A DNA stretch of 64,000 nt from Bradyrhizobium sp. LHD-71 (GCF_031157255.1 NZ_JAVIFX010000014.1:119288-183287); one strand, 5' to 3'. Shown: positions 33,892-42,144, numbered from the stretch's first letter. Translations and numbers: made by a program. The notes: generated from the sequence alone by a model not told the origin.

Positions 33892-36102
33892 ATGGTGGAT
33901 CAAGTCCGGTCGATCAAGCGGAAGGATGAGTCCCAGCCGCGTGGTCCCAATCTCTGGTCAGAGTACGAGATCGAAGCCAAGAGCTCGCTGACCGATCGCA
34001 CTCTGCGCAATCTCAAATACGGCGATGCCTTCGCCGTGATGGATGACCATGGCGACATCGGCACGCTGAAGGAGACCGCCGAGGGTCTCTATTATCGTGA
34101 CACCCGCTATCTCTCCAAGTTCGAGCTGTGGCTGGAGGGCAAGCGGCCGCTGCTGTTGAGCTCCGCGGTGCACGAGGACAAGGCGGCCCTGTCGGTCGAG
34201 CTGACGAATCCGGATGTCGAACGGGGCGCGGAGGAGCGGCTCGGGCGCGATACGATTTTCGTGCAGCGGACGAAGTTTCTCTATGGCCCGTGCAGCCACG
34301 AGCGCATCGGCATCAAGAGCTTCGCGCCGGTGCGCCGACGCCTGCTGATCGATTTTCTCTACGAGGCCGACTTCTCCGACATGTTCGAGGTGCGCGGCAC
34401 GCGGCGGCTGCGGCACGGGCAGATCAAGGCAAGTGTGACCGACAAGGGCACGGTGGAGTTCGTGTATCGCGGCCTCGACCGGGTCGAGCGGCGCACGGTG
34501 ATCGAGTTCAGTCCGGCTCCCCTGGTCGTCGATGAGGGCCGCGCGACAATCGAGGTCGAACTTGCACCTTACGAGCACACGTCGATCTTCGTGACGGTCT
34601 CCTGCCTGGACTCGGAGGTGAAGCCGCTGGTTGCGAGCAGCTTCCTGTCCGCCTATCGCGGCATCCGCAAGGCGCGCCGCAGGGCGACCGAAGACATCGC
34701 CACAGTCCGAAGCTCGACCGTCTCGCTGAACGACATCGTCTGCCGCGCCACCGCCGACGCCTACACGCTGATCTCGTATGGCGAGTATGGGCCGTACCCT
34801 TATGCCGGCATTCCGTGGTTCAACACGATCTTCGGCCGCGACGGCATCATCACCGCGATACTCATGCTGTGGACCGACCCGTCGATTGCCCGCGGCGTGC
34901 TGCGGACACTTGCGGCGACGCAGGCCAAGGAGGTCGATCCCTACTCGGACGCCCAGCCCGGAAAGATCATCCACGAGATGCGGCATGGCGAAATGGCGAG
35001 ACTGCGCGAGGTCCCGTTCGCCCATTACTACGGCACGATCGACGCGACGCCGCTGTTCGTCGTGCTCGCCGGCATGTATCTGGAGCGCACCGGGGATCTG
35101 AAGACGATCCGCGAGATCTGGCCCAACATCTACGCCGCGATCGGCTGGATCGACAATTACGGCGATCTCGACGGTGACGGGTTCGTCGAATACGCGCGCG
35201 CGGAGGAGAGCGGTCTCGCCAACCAGGGCTGGAAGGATTCGCACGACGCGATCTTCCACGCGGACGGATCTGACGCTGTCGGGCCGATCGCGCTGTGCGA
35301 GGTGCAGGGATACGTGTTCGCCGCGCGAAACCATGCCTCTCGCATTGCCGTCAGGCTGGGACTGCTCGACCTGGCGGAGACTTTGTCGTCGCAGGCCGAA
35401 CGGCTGCGCGCGGATTTCGAGCAGGCCTTCTGGTGTGACGAACTGGGCACCTATGCGCTGGCGCTGGACGGCGAGAAGCGCCCCTGCCGCGTGGTCGCCT
35501 CGAACGCCGGCCAGGCGCTGTTCTCAGGCATCGCCTCGCCCGAGCGTGCGCGCAGCGTTGCCGCCAATCTTTTGACCGCCGACGCCTTCAGCGGATGGGG
35601 AATCCGTACCCTGGCAGTCGGCCAGCCGCGCTACAATCCGCTGTCGTATCACAACGGGTCGGTGTGGCCGCACGACAATGCGCTGATCGCCATGGGATTT
35701 TCGCGTTACGGGTTGCAGGCGGACGCCTCGCGCGTGTTCGCCGGCATCTTCGACGCGGCGCGGCATCAGGATCTCAGCCGGCTGCCGGAGCTGTTCTGCG
35801 GCTTCAACCGGTCGCCACACCGCGCGCCGACACCTTACCCTGTTGCCTGCGCGCCGCAGGCCTGGGCCGCGACCTCGATCTTCGGATTGCTGGGCGCCTG
35901 CCTCGGCCTGGAACTGGTGCATGACGAATGCGAGATCCGCTTCCGCAACCCGGTGCTGCCGGAGTTCGTGGACGAACTCATCATTCGCAATCTGCGCCTG
36001 AAGGACTCGCGGGTGGACATCCGCGTTCACCGCTACGGTCACGATGTCACGGCCAACGTGCTGTCGCGCGAAGGCCAGGCGAAGATCGCCATCCTGAAGT
36101 AG
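33892..36102 (+). CDS. Amylo-alpha-1,6-glucosidase (glycogen debranching-type)
   Basis: The 736-residue protein has an N-terminal GDE-type beta domain (about residues 45-245, opening YGDAFAVMDDHGDIG) and a C-terminal (alpha/alpha)6-barrel of the GH15/GH133-like group (about 290-720) with PWFNTIFGRDGIIT, the acidic NQGWKDSHDAI and LSYHNGSVWPHDN motifs. It should hydrolyse alpha-1,6 branch residues. There is no signal peptide. The ATG at 33892 is favoured by GAGG close upstream and by its position just after the GT4 stop. A pair of palindromic repeats follows. Confidence 0.92.
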   Translation: MVDQVRSIKRKDESQPRGPNLWSEYEIEAKSSLTDRTLRNLKYGDAFAVMDDHGDIGTLKETAEGLYYRDTRYLSKFELWLEGKRPLLLSSAVHEDKAALSVELTNPDVERGAEERLGRDTIFVQRTKFLYGPCSHERIGIKSFAPVRRRLLIDFLYEADFSDMFEVRGTRRLRHGQIKASVTDKGTVEFVYRGLDRVERRTVIEFSPAPLVVDEGRATIEVELAPYEHTSIFVTVSCLDSEVKPLVASSFLSAYRGIRKARRRATEDIATVRSSTVSLNDIVCRATADAYTLISYGEYGPYPYAGIPWFNTIFGRDGIITAILMLWTDPSIARGVLRTLAATQAKEVDPYSDAQPGKIIHEMRHGEMARLREVPFAHYYGTIDATPLFVVLAGMYLERTGDLKTIREIWPNIYAAIGWIDNYGDLDGDGFVEYARAEESGLANQGWKDSHDAIFHADGSDAVGPIALCEVQGYVFAARNHASRIAVRLGLLDLAETLSSQAERLRADFEQAFWCDELGTYALALDGEKRPCRVVASNAGQALFSGIASPERARSVAANLLTADAFSGWGIRTLAVGQPRYNPLSYHNGSVWPHDNALIAMGFSRYGLQADASRVFAGIFDAARHQDLSRLPELFCGFNRSPHRAPTPYPVACAPQAWAATSIFGLLGACLGLELVHDECEIRFRNPVLPEFVDELIIRNLRLKDSRVDIRVHRYGHDVTANVLSREGQAKIAILK

Positions 36103-36133
36103 ACCGCCGCGGGACTTGTCCCGAGAGAGCACG

Positions 36134-36334
36134 CGAACTCGGCGCGCTCCCTCTCCCGCTTGCGGGAGAGGGTTGGGGTGAGGGGCAGTAGCACGGATGG
36201 TGTTGCACAGCCGTCCGCAGAGCATGCTTCGCTAATTATGTCGAAGCCTCGGCCTTCGCGGTATCACCACTGCGCGTGCCACGGCCCCTCACCCCAACCC
36301 TCTCCCCGCCGGGGAGAGGGGCGCGCCGAGTTCG
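36134..36334. repeat. Inverted doublet of CTCTCCCC palindromic elements
   Basis: Two elements of the family seen at 11646 face each other: arm 36134-36186 and arm 36284-36334 (about 51 bases each), beginning CGAACTCGGCGCGC at the outside and ending GTTGGGGTGAGGGGC inside, around a 97-base spacer without a gene. The shared outer flanks suggest they moved or duplicated as one unit. They fill most of the gap between the debranching enzyme and DUF1236. Confidence 0.88.
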
Positions 36335-36377
36335 TGGCCGCCTCTTATATTTCAAATGGATAGTCCGTCCCCGCTCT

Positions 36378-36402
36378 GGAACAGACTGCACCCGCCGCTG
36401 TT
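36378..36402 (+). promoter_or_regulatory. Candidate EcfG-type promoter of DUF1236 gene
   Basis: GGAAC (36378-36382), 16 bases, TGTT (36399-36402), one base from the EcfG consensus, 22 bases before the start codon. Confidence 0.45.
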
Positions 36403-36424
36403 TCATCCTGTTGGAGGAAACGCC

Positions 36425-36745
36425 ATGACGAAACTGTTCCTGGTTTCGGGCATTCTCGCCGCATTGACGGTCGGCGCACAGGCTCAGATGGCGACAGTGA
36501 AGTTGACCGCCGAGGACAATCACACGATCAAAGAGATCGTCCTTAACGAAATGAAAACGCCGAAGGCGGCCTCCGGCGATTACAAGATCGGCGAGAAAGT
36601 CCCTGAAGGTATTGAGCTGCGGGCGTTTCCGGCATCGGTCGGAAGCAAGGTGTCTGCCGTCAAGTCGCATCGCTTCTTCGTCAGCGGCGAAAGAATTATC
36701 GTCGTCCACCCCAAGGACAACACAATCGCCGAAATAATCGAGTGA
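36425..36745 (+). CDS. Exported DUF1236 domain protein
   Basis: The 106-residue protein has a signal peptide (cleavage near AQAQ, residue 20) and one DUF1236 unit with the IGEKVPEGIELRAFP and HRFFVSGERIIVVHPKD segments typical of Rhizobiales periplasmic proteins of unknown function. GGAGG precedes the ATG. A tiny membrane peptide frame starts on its stop codon. Confidence 0.85.
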   Translation: MTKLFLVSGILAALTVGAQAQMATVKLTAEDNHTIKEIVLNEMKTPKAASGDYKIGEKVPEGIELRAFPASVGSKVSAVKSHRFFVSGERIIVVHPKDNTIAEIIE

Positions 36746-36825
36746 TGGCCCAGACGTTTCTCGCAGTCGCGCTCGCAGGAATGGTGATCTTGATCGGAAC
36801 CCTTTGCTGGGCGGTTCTGTTGTAG
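36745..36825 (+). CDS. Possible 26-residue single-pass membrane peptide
   Basis: The ATG at 36745 shares its A with the stop codon of the DUF1236 gene (TGATG). The frame encodes a peptide that is almost wholly one membrane helix (LAVALAGMVILIGTLCWAVLL is its body, broken by Gly13). The coupling and composition are suggestive, but no family is known and such short frames arise by chance. Confidence 0.35.
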   Translation: MAQTFLAVALAGMVILIGTLCWAVLL

Positions 36826-36977
36826 CGGGCCGAACGGCGATCATCTTGGCATCTGACATTTCCAGCATAGGTGTTGTAAGTCGCATGAGTGCCGTCAGCG
36901 GTCGGACGCGGTCACTCATGGTTCGGCCACGATATGATGACACGAGAGATCGCTTCCGTACGCATTGAGGGGGACCA

Positions 36978-37208
36978 ATGAGTCGCTTGCAGAAGTTCAT
37001 CGAGCTGAGAGCGGATGCCGGACGCAGTTCGGGACGGACCGCCTACGTGCTCGACGCCACGCGCCTGCCGCCGCCGTCGGAGAATTGCACCTGGAAGCTT
37101 GCGATGAACTTCAACGCCGCCGAAGAGATCCTTGCCAATCCAGACCTCAAGAGCGCGTACAAGCAGGCGCTCGGCGAGGGCTGTTCAGTGGTCACCACGT
37201 CGCGGTGA
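36978..37208 (+). CDS. Hypothetical small protein, 76 residues
   Basis: The ATG at 36978 follows GAGGGGGACC. The protein is cytoplasmic and unrecognised, with DATRLPPPSENC and a helical FNAAEEILANPDLKSAYKQAL part. Its stop codon overlaps the GTG start of the next gene (GTGA), so the two are coupled. Confidence 0.6.
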   Translation: MSRLQKFIELRADAGRSSGRTAYVLDATRLPPPSENCTWKLAMNFNAAEEILANPDLKSAYKQALGEGCSVVTTSR

Positions 37209-37621
37209 GATCAATCTGCGTCCTCGCCGTCGCGGTATCGATGTCGGTTACGACATTCCTGCCGGCCGCGTCTGCCCAGGATGTTGCCACGTTCGGGGCC
37301 GGCCTCGCAGAGGCCGAGATGCCTCCGCAGCGCTCGGCGGAGTGCCGCGAACTGCGGCCGACGCTCGACCGCTTGCCGGAATTCGATCGGCGCATCGATC
37401 TCTGGGTGGTCGGAAATGCCGTCGGCGTGCAGACCGATGGCGCGCTCTGGTATGTGGTGTTATGCGCGTCGCCAGACATCCGCGTTCTGTGCGTGACGTA
37501 TGAGGGCAACGGAATCCAGAACGATCATCGTGTGCAGGCACGCGGCGCCTATTCGAGGCGCGATGACAATCACGTGCTCCTGGATCCCTGCCTGGCGAAC
37601 ATCGATGAGGAGGGGCGTTAG
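37205..37621 (+). CDS. Hypothetical exported protein, 138 residues
   Basis: A GTG start overlapping the previous stop gives a clear signal peptide (SICVLAVAVSMSVTTFLP, cleavage after PAASA near residue 24). The mature part has four Cys (positions near 43, 89, 98 and 131) and no known domain. The open frame extends upstream but that part is a shadow of the previous gene. A small cytoplasmic protein coupled to an exported one may form a functional pair. Confidence 0.65.
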   Translation: MRSICVLAVAVSMSVTTFLPAASAQDVATFGAGLAEAEMPPQRSAECRELRPTLDRLPEFDRRIDLWVVGNAVGVQTDGALWYVVLCASPDIRVLCVTYEGNGIQNDHRVQARGAYSRRDDNHVLLDPCLANIDEEGR

Positions 37622-37660
37622 CCACCCTTCACGCCGGGCGGTCGCCCGCGCGATGTCGAT

Positions 37661-38188
37661 CTATCGATGCCGGTGCGCCGGATGGTGGCCGGCACCGTAG
37701 CCGCGCAACTCGGCATATTTCTGCTTCTGCACAGCGCTCAGTTTCTCGGCCGCAGCAAGGTGGTATTTGAGGTGCGCTTCCCGCAGCGCGCCTTGCGTCG
37801 CGGCCACTGCAGCGGTCGCCGCCTTCAGGCTTGCCGGCGTCACCGCGCGGCTGGCGAAGAGGCGATCGAGCTCGGCCTCCTGTTCGATGAGCCTGTCGCC
37901 GAGCGCAATCGCCTCAGCCTTCATGGCGGTGAACATCGCCTGCATCGTCGTGCGCTGCTCCGCGGACAGCTCCAGTTTCTCCGAAAGCTCCAGAACGTGC
38001 AGCGGTCCCGGATAGCCGTTCAGTTCGGCCGGCAGCGCGAGGCCCATGCCGCGACCCGCCTTCAGGTCCGCCAGTTGCTGACCTGACAGTGACGTGATGG
38101 CACGCGACTGCATTCCAGCGTAGGGCGATTGTGCAACAACCGCGGTGGAGGCAAGCAGCATGGCGGACAGAATGACGGCGCGGATCAT
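37661..38188 (-). CDS. Exported Spy/CpxP-like protein
   Basis: The 175-residue protein has a signal peptide (ending VVAQ, residue 20) and a helical body with LTPA/LSAEQ-type repeats: LSAEQRTTMQAMFTAMKAEA and LSAVQKQKYAELRGYG resemble the LTxxQ motifs of the Spy/CpxP and heavy-metal-resistance families, periplasmic chaperones and sensors. A His-rich tail (GHHPAHRHR) could bind metal. It is transcribed alone. Confidence 0.7.
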   Translation of the reverse strand: MIRAVILSAMLLASTAVVAQSPYAGMQSRAITSLSGQQLADLKAGRGMGLALPAELNGYPGPLHVLELSEKLELSAEQRTTMQAMFTAMKAEAIALGDRLIEQEAELDRLFASRAVTPASLKAATAAVAATQGALREAHLKYHLAAAEKLSAVQKQKYAELRGYGAGHHPAHRHR

Positions 38189-38290
38189 GGAACGACCATC
38201 TGAGATTGCGGGAAGCGTCGATCGCGCAGCATCTCTCCGGGCTCGAGCATAAGCTCGCAGCTTGAATGCTGCCTTAGAACATCGGCTGAC

Positions 38291-38488
38291 TTATTTGTGC
38301 TGCAGCGGCATCGGCTCTGCGTCGGCCCAGCGTTTGACGCTTGCATACATGCGGAGCTGAGCAACTTCCTTCAACACGGATTGCCTGGTTGCGCCGGGTG
38401 GCAGCAATGCGGCGTCGGCCTCACGCTCCTTGATGCGCACCTCGAGTTCGTCGGAAGACTGATAGGTTGTCCTTGGGATTTTCTTCAT
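38291..38488 (-). CDS. Hypothetical small protein, 65 residues
   Basis: The ATG at 38488 follows AGGAGG. The protein is charged, with a DELEVRIKEREADAALLPPG stretch and a helical C-terminus; no domain recognised. The strong ribosome site supports it. Confidence 0.6.
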   Translation of the reverse strand: MKKIPRTTYQSSDELEVRIKEREADAALLPPGATRQSVLKEVAQLRMYASVKRWADAEPMPLQHK

Positions 38489-38727
38489 CGCACGCCTCCT
38501 ACACCCTGCCCGGAGAGGTGACACCATACACCAGTGCGGCATGCCTTCGCTTCAAAGTCATGAGGCGGGCTTCGTTTTTTCGGTCCGCTCCGCGACGGAC
38601 GGGCGCGCCTCCTTGGCGGACAGGCGGCCGCTGCTCTTGACGGACGAGGTGCCGGTTCCCATCTCGTTTCGCGGTTCCGCGAACATTCAAGGCTACGCGA
38701 CCGGATGTTCTTGGGAGAAGGCGACAC

Positions 38728-38913
38728 ATGAGTGCGAAACAACCGCCCCCGCCCGATATACCGATTGTCTTCTGCAAAGCCTGCAATAAGGCGCCGATGA
38801 TCGCCAAGACCATCAGGGAGCATGCGCATGGGGCCGACATCGAACTTACGTGTCCGAACTGCGGCGCGACCATCGCCGAGAAACTTCCTGCCTCGACAAA
38901 GCCCGATAGCTAG
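38728..38913 (+). CDS. Small zinc-ribbon-like protein, 61 residues
   Basis: Two CxxC pairs (FCKACNK and LTCPNCGA, residues about 16-19 and 42-45) indicate a zinc ribbon. GGGAGAAGG lies before the ATG. The family is not recognised and no partner is evident. Confidence 0.65.
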   Translation: MSAKQPPPPDIPIVFCKACNKAPMIAKTIREHAHGADIELTCPNCGATIAEKLPASTKPDS

Positions 38914-38979
38914 AGCGTGGCCCGCACGCCTCACTGAAACGTTCGTGCGGATTTTTGCGTGCTAAAGTGAACGCAGCCC

Positions 38980-39004
38980 GGAACGAAATACCGCGCTATG
39001 CGTA
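38980..39004 (+). promoter_or_regulatory. Candidate EcfG-type promoter of the 39035 gene
   Basis: GGAAC (38980-38984), 16 bases, CGTA (39001-39004), one base from consensus, 31 bases before the start codon. Confidence 0.5.
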
Positions 39005-39034
39005 ACCGGACGTGGACCCACGCGAGGGGAAAGC

Positions 39035-39244
39035 ATGGTTCCGGGGATGATCGATAAAGACTATTTCAGACGGCAGGCGAAAACGCTCCGCAAGATGGTG
39101 AAGGTCGCACAGGATCGGACGGTCGCAGATCGCCTGAGCGAGATGGCTGCCGACTTCGAGGAAAGAGCGAAAGACCGCTCCGATGATCTTCCCAGATTTC
39201 GTCCGACGCTTTTGGAAGCCGACGGCGATGAGGGGCACGGATAA
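39035..39244 (+). CDS. Hypothetical small helical protein, 69 residues
   Basis: AGGGGAAAG precedes the ATG. The protein is a charged helix-rich polypeptide (DYFRRQAKTLRKMVKVA, DRLSEMAADFEERAKDR). Similar short proteins are frequent in Bradyrhizobium-type genomes without known function. The candidate EcfG promoter suggests stress expression. Confidence 0.65.
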   Translation: MVPGMIDKDYFRRQAKTLRKMVKVAQDRTVADRLSEMAADFEERAKDRSDDLPRFRPTLLEADGDEGHG

Positions 39245-39325
39245 GCAGGCTTTCGATCATCTCCGTCCGCGCGACGACGGTCGTCGTCGCGCAAGACGTG
39301 TCAATCGCGCAGTGCTTTCATGCGG

Positions 39326-39404
39326 CTAGTGTCGTGGATCAGAAGTTCGCGCCATCGTTGCCGCGAGTCCATCGTGCGAATTTCTGATCCATAAACGACA
39401 CTAG
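39326..39404. repeat. CTAG-bounded palindromic element, copy A
   Basis: A 79-base element begins CTAGTGTCGT and ends ACGACACTAG, its arms pairing over about 25 bases. Copy B lies at 63929-64000 with three differences in 72 bases. It has the shape of a miniature inverted-repeat element with possible CTAG target duplication. Confidence 0.85.
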
Positions 39405-39417
39405 AATCATAAACTTG

Positions 39418-39493
39418 CTAGTGTCCTGATCGAATCCGAAGTTCGCTCTGAGCTCGCTGCAAAGTACGGCGAACTTCGGATTCGGGACACTAG
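39418..39493. repeat. Second CTAG-bounded palindromic element, unrelated core
   Basis: A 76-base element begins CTAGTGTCC and ends GGACACTAG; the arms pair around GAATCCGAAGTTCGC with a 4-base insertion in the left arm. Ends resemble the neighbouring element 14 bases away but the core differs. Together the two fill the gap between the 39035 and 39543 genes. Confidence 0.82.
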
Positions 39494-39542
39494 AACGATC
39501 TCGGGCGAGGAACTCGGTTCCCGCTCGGCGATTTGTTCGCGT

Positions 39543-39764
39543 ATGGTTACCCGTGCCTCAACGCCGTCCACTTTGAAGGCCGGAGACCGCGTGCGATTGT
39601 CCGAACTCGGCCAAAGCCGCAGTCCGCTCATGGTCCGAACCGGGGTGATTGTTTCGGGCTCGCGAACCGGGACGACGTATCAAGTCCTGCTGGACGGCCG
39701 CAAGCGACCGGTGCTGCTGCACTGGACCTACATCGAGCCGGTCATGCAGTCAGATCGATCCTAG
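39543..39764 (+). CDS. Hypothetical small protein, 73 residues
   Basis: The translation has an SH3-like, beta-rich look: LKAGDRVRLSELGQSR, then TGVIVSGSRTGTTYQVLLDG and a final WTYIEP. Such proteins recur in Rhizobiales with no known role. It overlaps the convergent small gene by four bases at its 3' end. The ribosome site is weak. Confidence 0.6.
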   Translation: MVTRASTPSTLKAGDRVRLSELGQSRSPLMVRTGVIVSGSRTGTTYQVLLDGRKRPVLLHWTYIEPVMQSDRS

Positions 39765-39964
39765 CGCTTCGCCCTTTTCGCCTTCGGTGCGACAGGCTCG
39801 GCCTCGGCCGCAGCACGTTCTGCGGCTTCCTTCGCAAGCCGCAATTCGCGCAAGCGTAGCGTGTTCTTTTCGACGAAGGCCTCCCGCGCTGCGCGTTCGG
39901 CCATGGCGATGCGTCCTTCGGCGGCCGCCCGCTCGCGTTTTTCAGCCTGCGATTCCTTGCTCAC
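39761..39964 (-). CDS. Hypothetical Ala/Arg-rich helical protein, 67 residues
   Basis: A GTG start at 39964 follows AAAGGAA with 6-base spacing. The protein is one long charged helix (AEKRERAAAEGRIAMAERA, LRLRELRLAKEAAERA) with a basic tail KAKRAKR, possibly nucleic-acid binding. A longer frame to 40069 lacks a ribosome site. Confidence 0.55.
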   Translation of the reverse strand: MSKESQAEKRERAAAEGRIAMAERAAREAFVEKNTLRLRELRLAKEAAERAAAEAEPVAPKAKRAKR

Positions 39965-40082
39965 GCTAATTCCTTTGACGCCATTGAACCTTGCAAACAA
40001 CATAGCTGCCAACAACATATAGGTATTCGCCGGCCCGAAGGAAACCCCACCTGGCCCCCGCGAATACAACCGGCCTTGGCCG

Positions 40083-40805
40083 CTACACCAGCGCTCTCAG
40101 GCGCATGGCGTCCCTCGGCGCGGCGCTTTTCTGGTCATTGTCGAAAAACACGAACACGTCCCGGCGCTGCCGTTTCCAGGCAGCGATTTTTCGCGCCCAG
40201 CTCTCCAGGGTCTTCGTTGTGTAGTGTCCCTTGTAGCGGCCGCCCGGTCCGTGTCCCCGGACGTAAACAAAATCGGCGGTTCGCTCCCACGGTGCCGGCG
40301 CGTCGTGATGATCCGACAGGCACAGGGCGATATTCGCATCCGACAGGATCCGCAGCACCTTCGTGTCGTACCAGCTCGGATGGCGGAATTCGAACGCGTA
40401 GCGCCGCTTGCGCATCAAAAGCTTGACGAAGCCCGCGAGCCGCTCGGCATCCGCCTCGAACTGCGGCGGCAGCTGAAACAGCACAGGTCCGGCCTTGCCG
40501 CGCAAAATCGCGAGCCGTTCCTCCATCAGCTGCAAGCTGTTGCGGGACGCGTCCGACAGCCGCTTCCAGTGGGTGATGAATTTCGAAGCCTTCCACGCGA
40601 ACACGAAATCATCGCAGGTGGTATCGCGCCAGGCGGCGACGCTTTCCTTGCTGGGCGTCCGGTAGAACACGCCGTTCAGCTCGGCCGTGGAGAACTGGGT
40701 CGCGTAGTACTGCAGCTGATGCTTGACCATCAGCTTCGGCGGGAAGAACGGTCCGCGCCACGACGCGTAGTGCCAACCGGAGGTGCCGATCAGAATTCTC
40801 GCCAT
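40083..40805 (-). CDS. DUF72 domain protein
   Basis: The 240-residue protein matches the DUF72 family (TIM-barrel): ILIGTSGWHYASWRG at the start, FSTAELNGVFYRTPS, and the GPVLFQLPPQF and FEFRHPSWY segments. The family is conserved and lacks an assigned reaction, though relatives sit with iron-sulfur and DNA-repair genes. Full length, cytoplasmic. Confidence 0.9.
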   Translation of the reverse strand: MARILIGTSGWHYASWRGPFFPPKLMVKHQLQYYATQFSTAELNGVFYRTPSKESVAAWRDTTCDDFVFAWKASKFITHWKRLSDASRNSLQLMEERLAILRGKAGPVLFQLPPQFEADAERLAGFVKLLMRKRRYAFEFRHPSWYDTKVLRILSDANIALCLSDHHDAPAPWERTADFVYVRGHGPGGRYKGHYTTKTLESWARKIAAWKRQRRDVFVFFDNDQKSAAPRDAMRLRALV

Positions 40806-40882
40806 CGATCGGTCGCGACCTCAGGTCCTCGACAGAACAATTCTCTGCGCTCGCGAACCGGTCGCCCGTTGCGCCACGTGGC

Positions 40883-41113
40883 TTACTTCTTGTCCGGCGC
40901 GGGAGCCGGTGCTGTCGCGGGCGGCGCCATGCGCGTCGTGTTCGGGCTTTGGCCGGTGGTCATGCCGGATTTGCCGTCGCCGGCGAGATGCAGGCTACCC
41001 CACGGCGCCCAAAGGAAGAGTGCCGCGGCCAGGAAAACGGCGGCCAGCATCGCTGCGATCACGCCAGGCGTGAAGAAGGCTTCGTCCCGGGGATTATGGA
41101 TGTCGTCTCTCAT
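40883..41113 (-). CDS. Small single-pass membrane protein, 76 residues
   Basis: The ATG at 41113 gives a short N-terminus, one membrane helix (about residues 16-36, GVIAAMLAAVFLAAALFLW in part) and a Pro/Ala-rich tail ending PAPDKK. Same build as the proteins at 47868, 48132 and 63094. Function unknown. Confidence 0.6.
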   Translation of the reverse strand: MRDDIHNPRDEAFFTPGVIAAMLAAVFLAAALFLWAPWGSLHLAGDGKSGMTTGQSPNTTRMAPPATAPAPAPDKK

Positions 41114-41138
41114 GATCAACCCCATACGTGTCGGTTCC

Positions 41139-41164
41139 AACATCGGATCGAGTCGGTTGGTTCC
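41139..41164 (-). promoter_or_regulatory. Candidate EcfG-type promoter of the 41113 gene
   Basis: On the minus strand GGAAC (41164-41160), 17 bases, TGTT (41142-41139), 26 bases before the start codon; one base from consensus. Confidence 0.4.
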
Positions 41165-41165
41165 T

Positions 41166-41375
41166 TCAACGATGCGCTCCCTCGGCGCCGGGTCGACCTT
41201 CCGGGGTCTCGTTCTCCCGCGGTGGTTCGATCGGCCTCGCACCTTCGGGCACCACCGGATGGGCCTGCTTCAAGCGCTGCGCCTTGGCATGGAAACTTTC
41301 GGCCGCCTGCGCTGCGCGCGCGGACCAGCGCTCTTCGAACCGTTTCTGGATATCCCGCGGCAGTATCAAGGTCAT
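41166..41375 (-). CDS. Hypothetical small protein, 69 residues
   Basis: GGAGG lies 6 bases before the ATG. The first half is helical (DIQKRFEERWSARAAQAAES), the second half Pro/Glu-rich. No family recognised. Confidence 0.55.
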   Translation of the reverse strand: MTLILPRDIQKRFEERWSARAAQAAESFHAKAQRLKQAHPVVPEGARPIEPPRENETPEGRPGAEGAHR

Positions 41376-41473
41376 CTTGACCTCCGGCGGTGCCGCACGA
41401 ATGCAGGCAGTTCGTGCGAGCCTTCAATGCCCCGCCCCCGCACGCGTTCCTCAGCGATCGGAGAATTATTCTT

Positions 41474-41716
41474 TCACCGGGGCCGGCGCGCCCGATCACG
41501 CGCCTTGCGCAGCGCCGCGGCGATCGATGCCATCCACGAATGGGAAGCCAGCGATATCGAGGGCGGCGGGGCGTTTTCGTCATCCGATCCGGACCTGGCC
41601 TGCGAAGCCTGGCGGGCGGCCCGGTGCATCAGGAAGCTCGCGGTCAGCGACCGCCTTGTCCAGGGGGATATCTTCACGTTCCGCAGCAGTCCGTGGAAAC
41701 CGCTCCGCCCGATCAT
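41474..41716 (-). CDS. Hypothetical basic protein, 80 residues
   Basis: The ATG at 41716 has GGAG 5 bases upstream. The translation ends in a basic helix (LASHSWMASIAAALRKARDR). Overlapping frames on both strands make the call uncertain. The remaining sequence from 41717 to 41920 holds no convincing gene. Confidence 0.4.
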   Translation of the reverse strand: MIGRSGFHGLLRNVKISPWTRRSLTASFLMHRAARQASQARSGSDDENAPPPSISLASHSWMASIAAALRKARDRARRPR

Positions 41717-41920
41717 CGCTGCTCCGCCTCCAATTCGGGTCGCGGATCCGTTGCGGGATGCGAGCCCAGAATTGACAGGCGGGATTCGTCGTGGGCGACC
41801 TTCGGCTGTTGTTCGATTTCCATGGCGACCTTCCCGGAAAAAGAACACTTGCGCGAGGCGAGCGTTCCTCACGGGCGGACGGCCTCACGCTTTAAGTCGC
41901 GCTCCGCGAGCCCGGCACCG

Positions 41921-42130
41921 TCAATACCGGTCCAGGCCCTCGCTCGGAACGTGAAAATCTGAACGTCCCGCCGGAAGGGTCATCCGGCAGACCCGGTATC
42001 TCGGCGCGCCGAGCCGAGTCATCAGTCGCCCGCAGACCGCGCACGTGAACTCGGAAGGGTCGCCTTCGAGCGTGGTGGATTCAGCGACGTCGTATGTGGC
42101 GCCGCATTCGTTGCAGGTTAGATCGAACAT
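41921..42130 (-). CDS. Small zinc-ribbon protein, 69 residues
   Basis: Two CxxC pairs (LTCNECGA and FTCAVCGR) form a zinc ribbon. Start 42130 is favoured because GGAG lies 9 bases upstream; 42136 is the alternative, adding two residues. The C-terminus is unremarkable. Role unknown. Confidence 0.65.
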   Translation of the reverse strand: MFDLTCNECGATYDVAESTTLEGDPSEFTCAVCGRLMTRLGAPRYRVCRMTLPAGRSDFHVPSEGLDRY

Positions 42131-42144
42131 CCTCATTCGCTCCA

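Noticed and set aside
40224..41954. Long plus-strand frame of 576 codons
   Set aside because: It lies opposite the DUF72 gene and small minus-strand genes, has Arg/Pro/Ser-rich composition and no domain. It is a GC-driven shadow.
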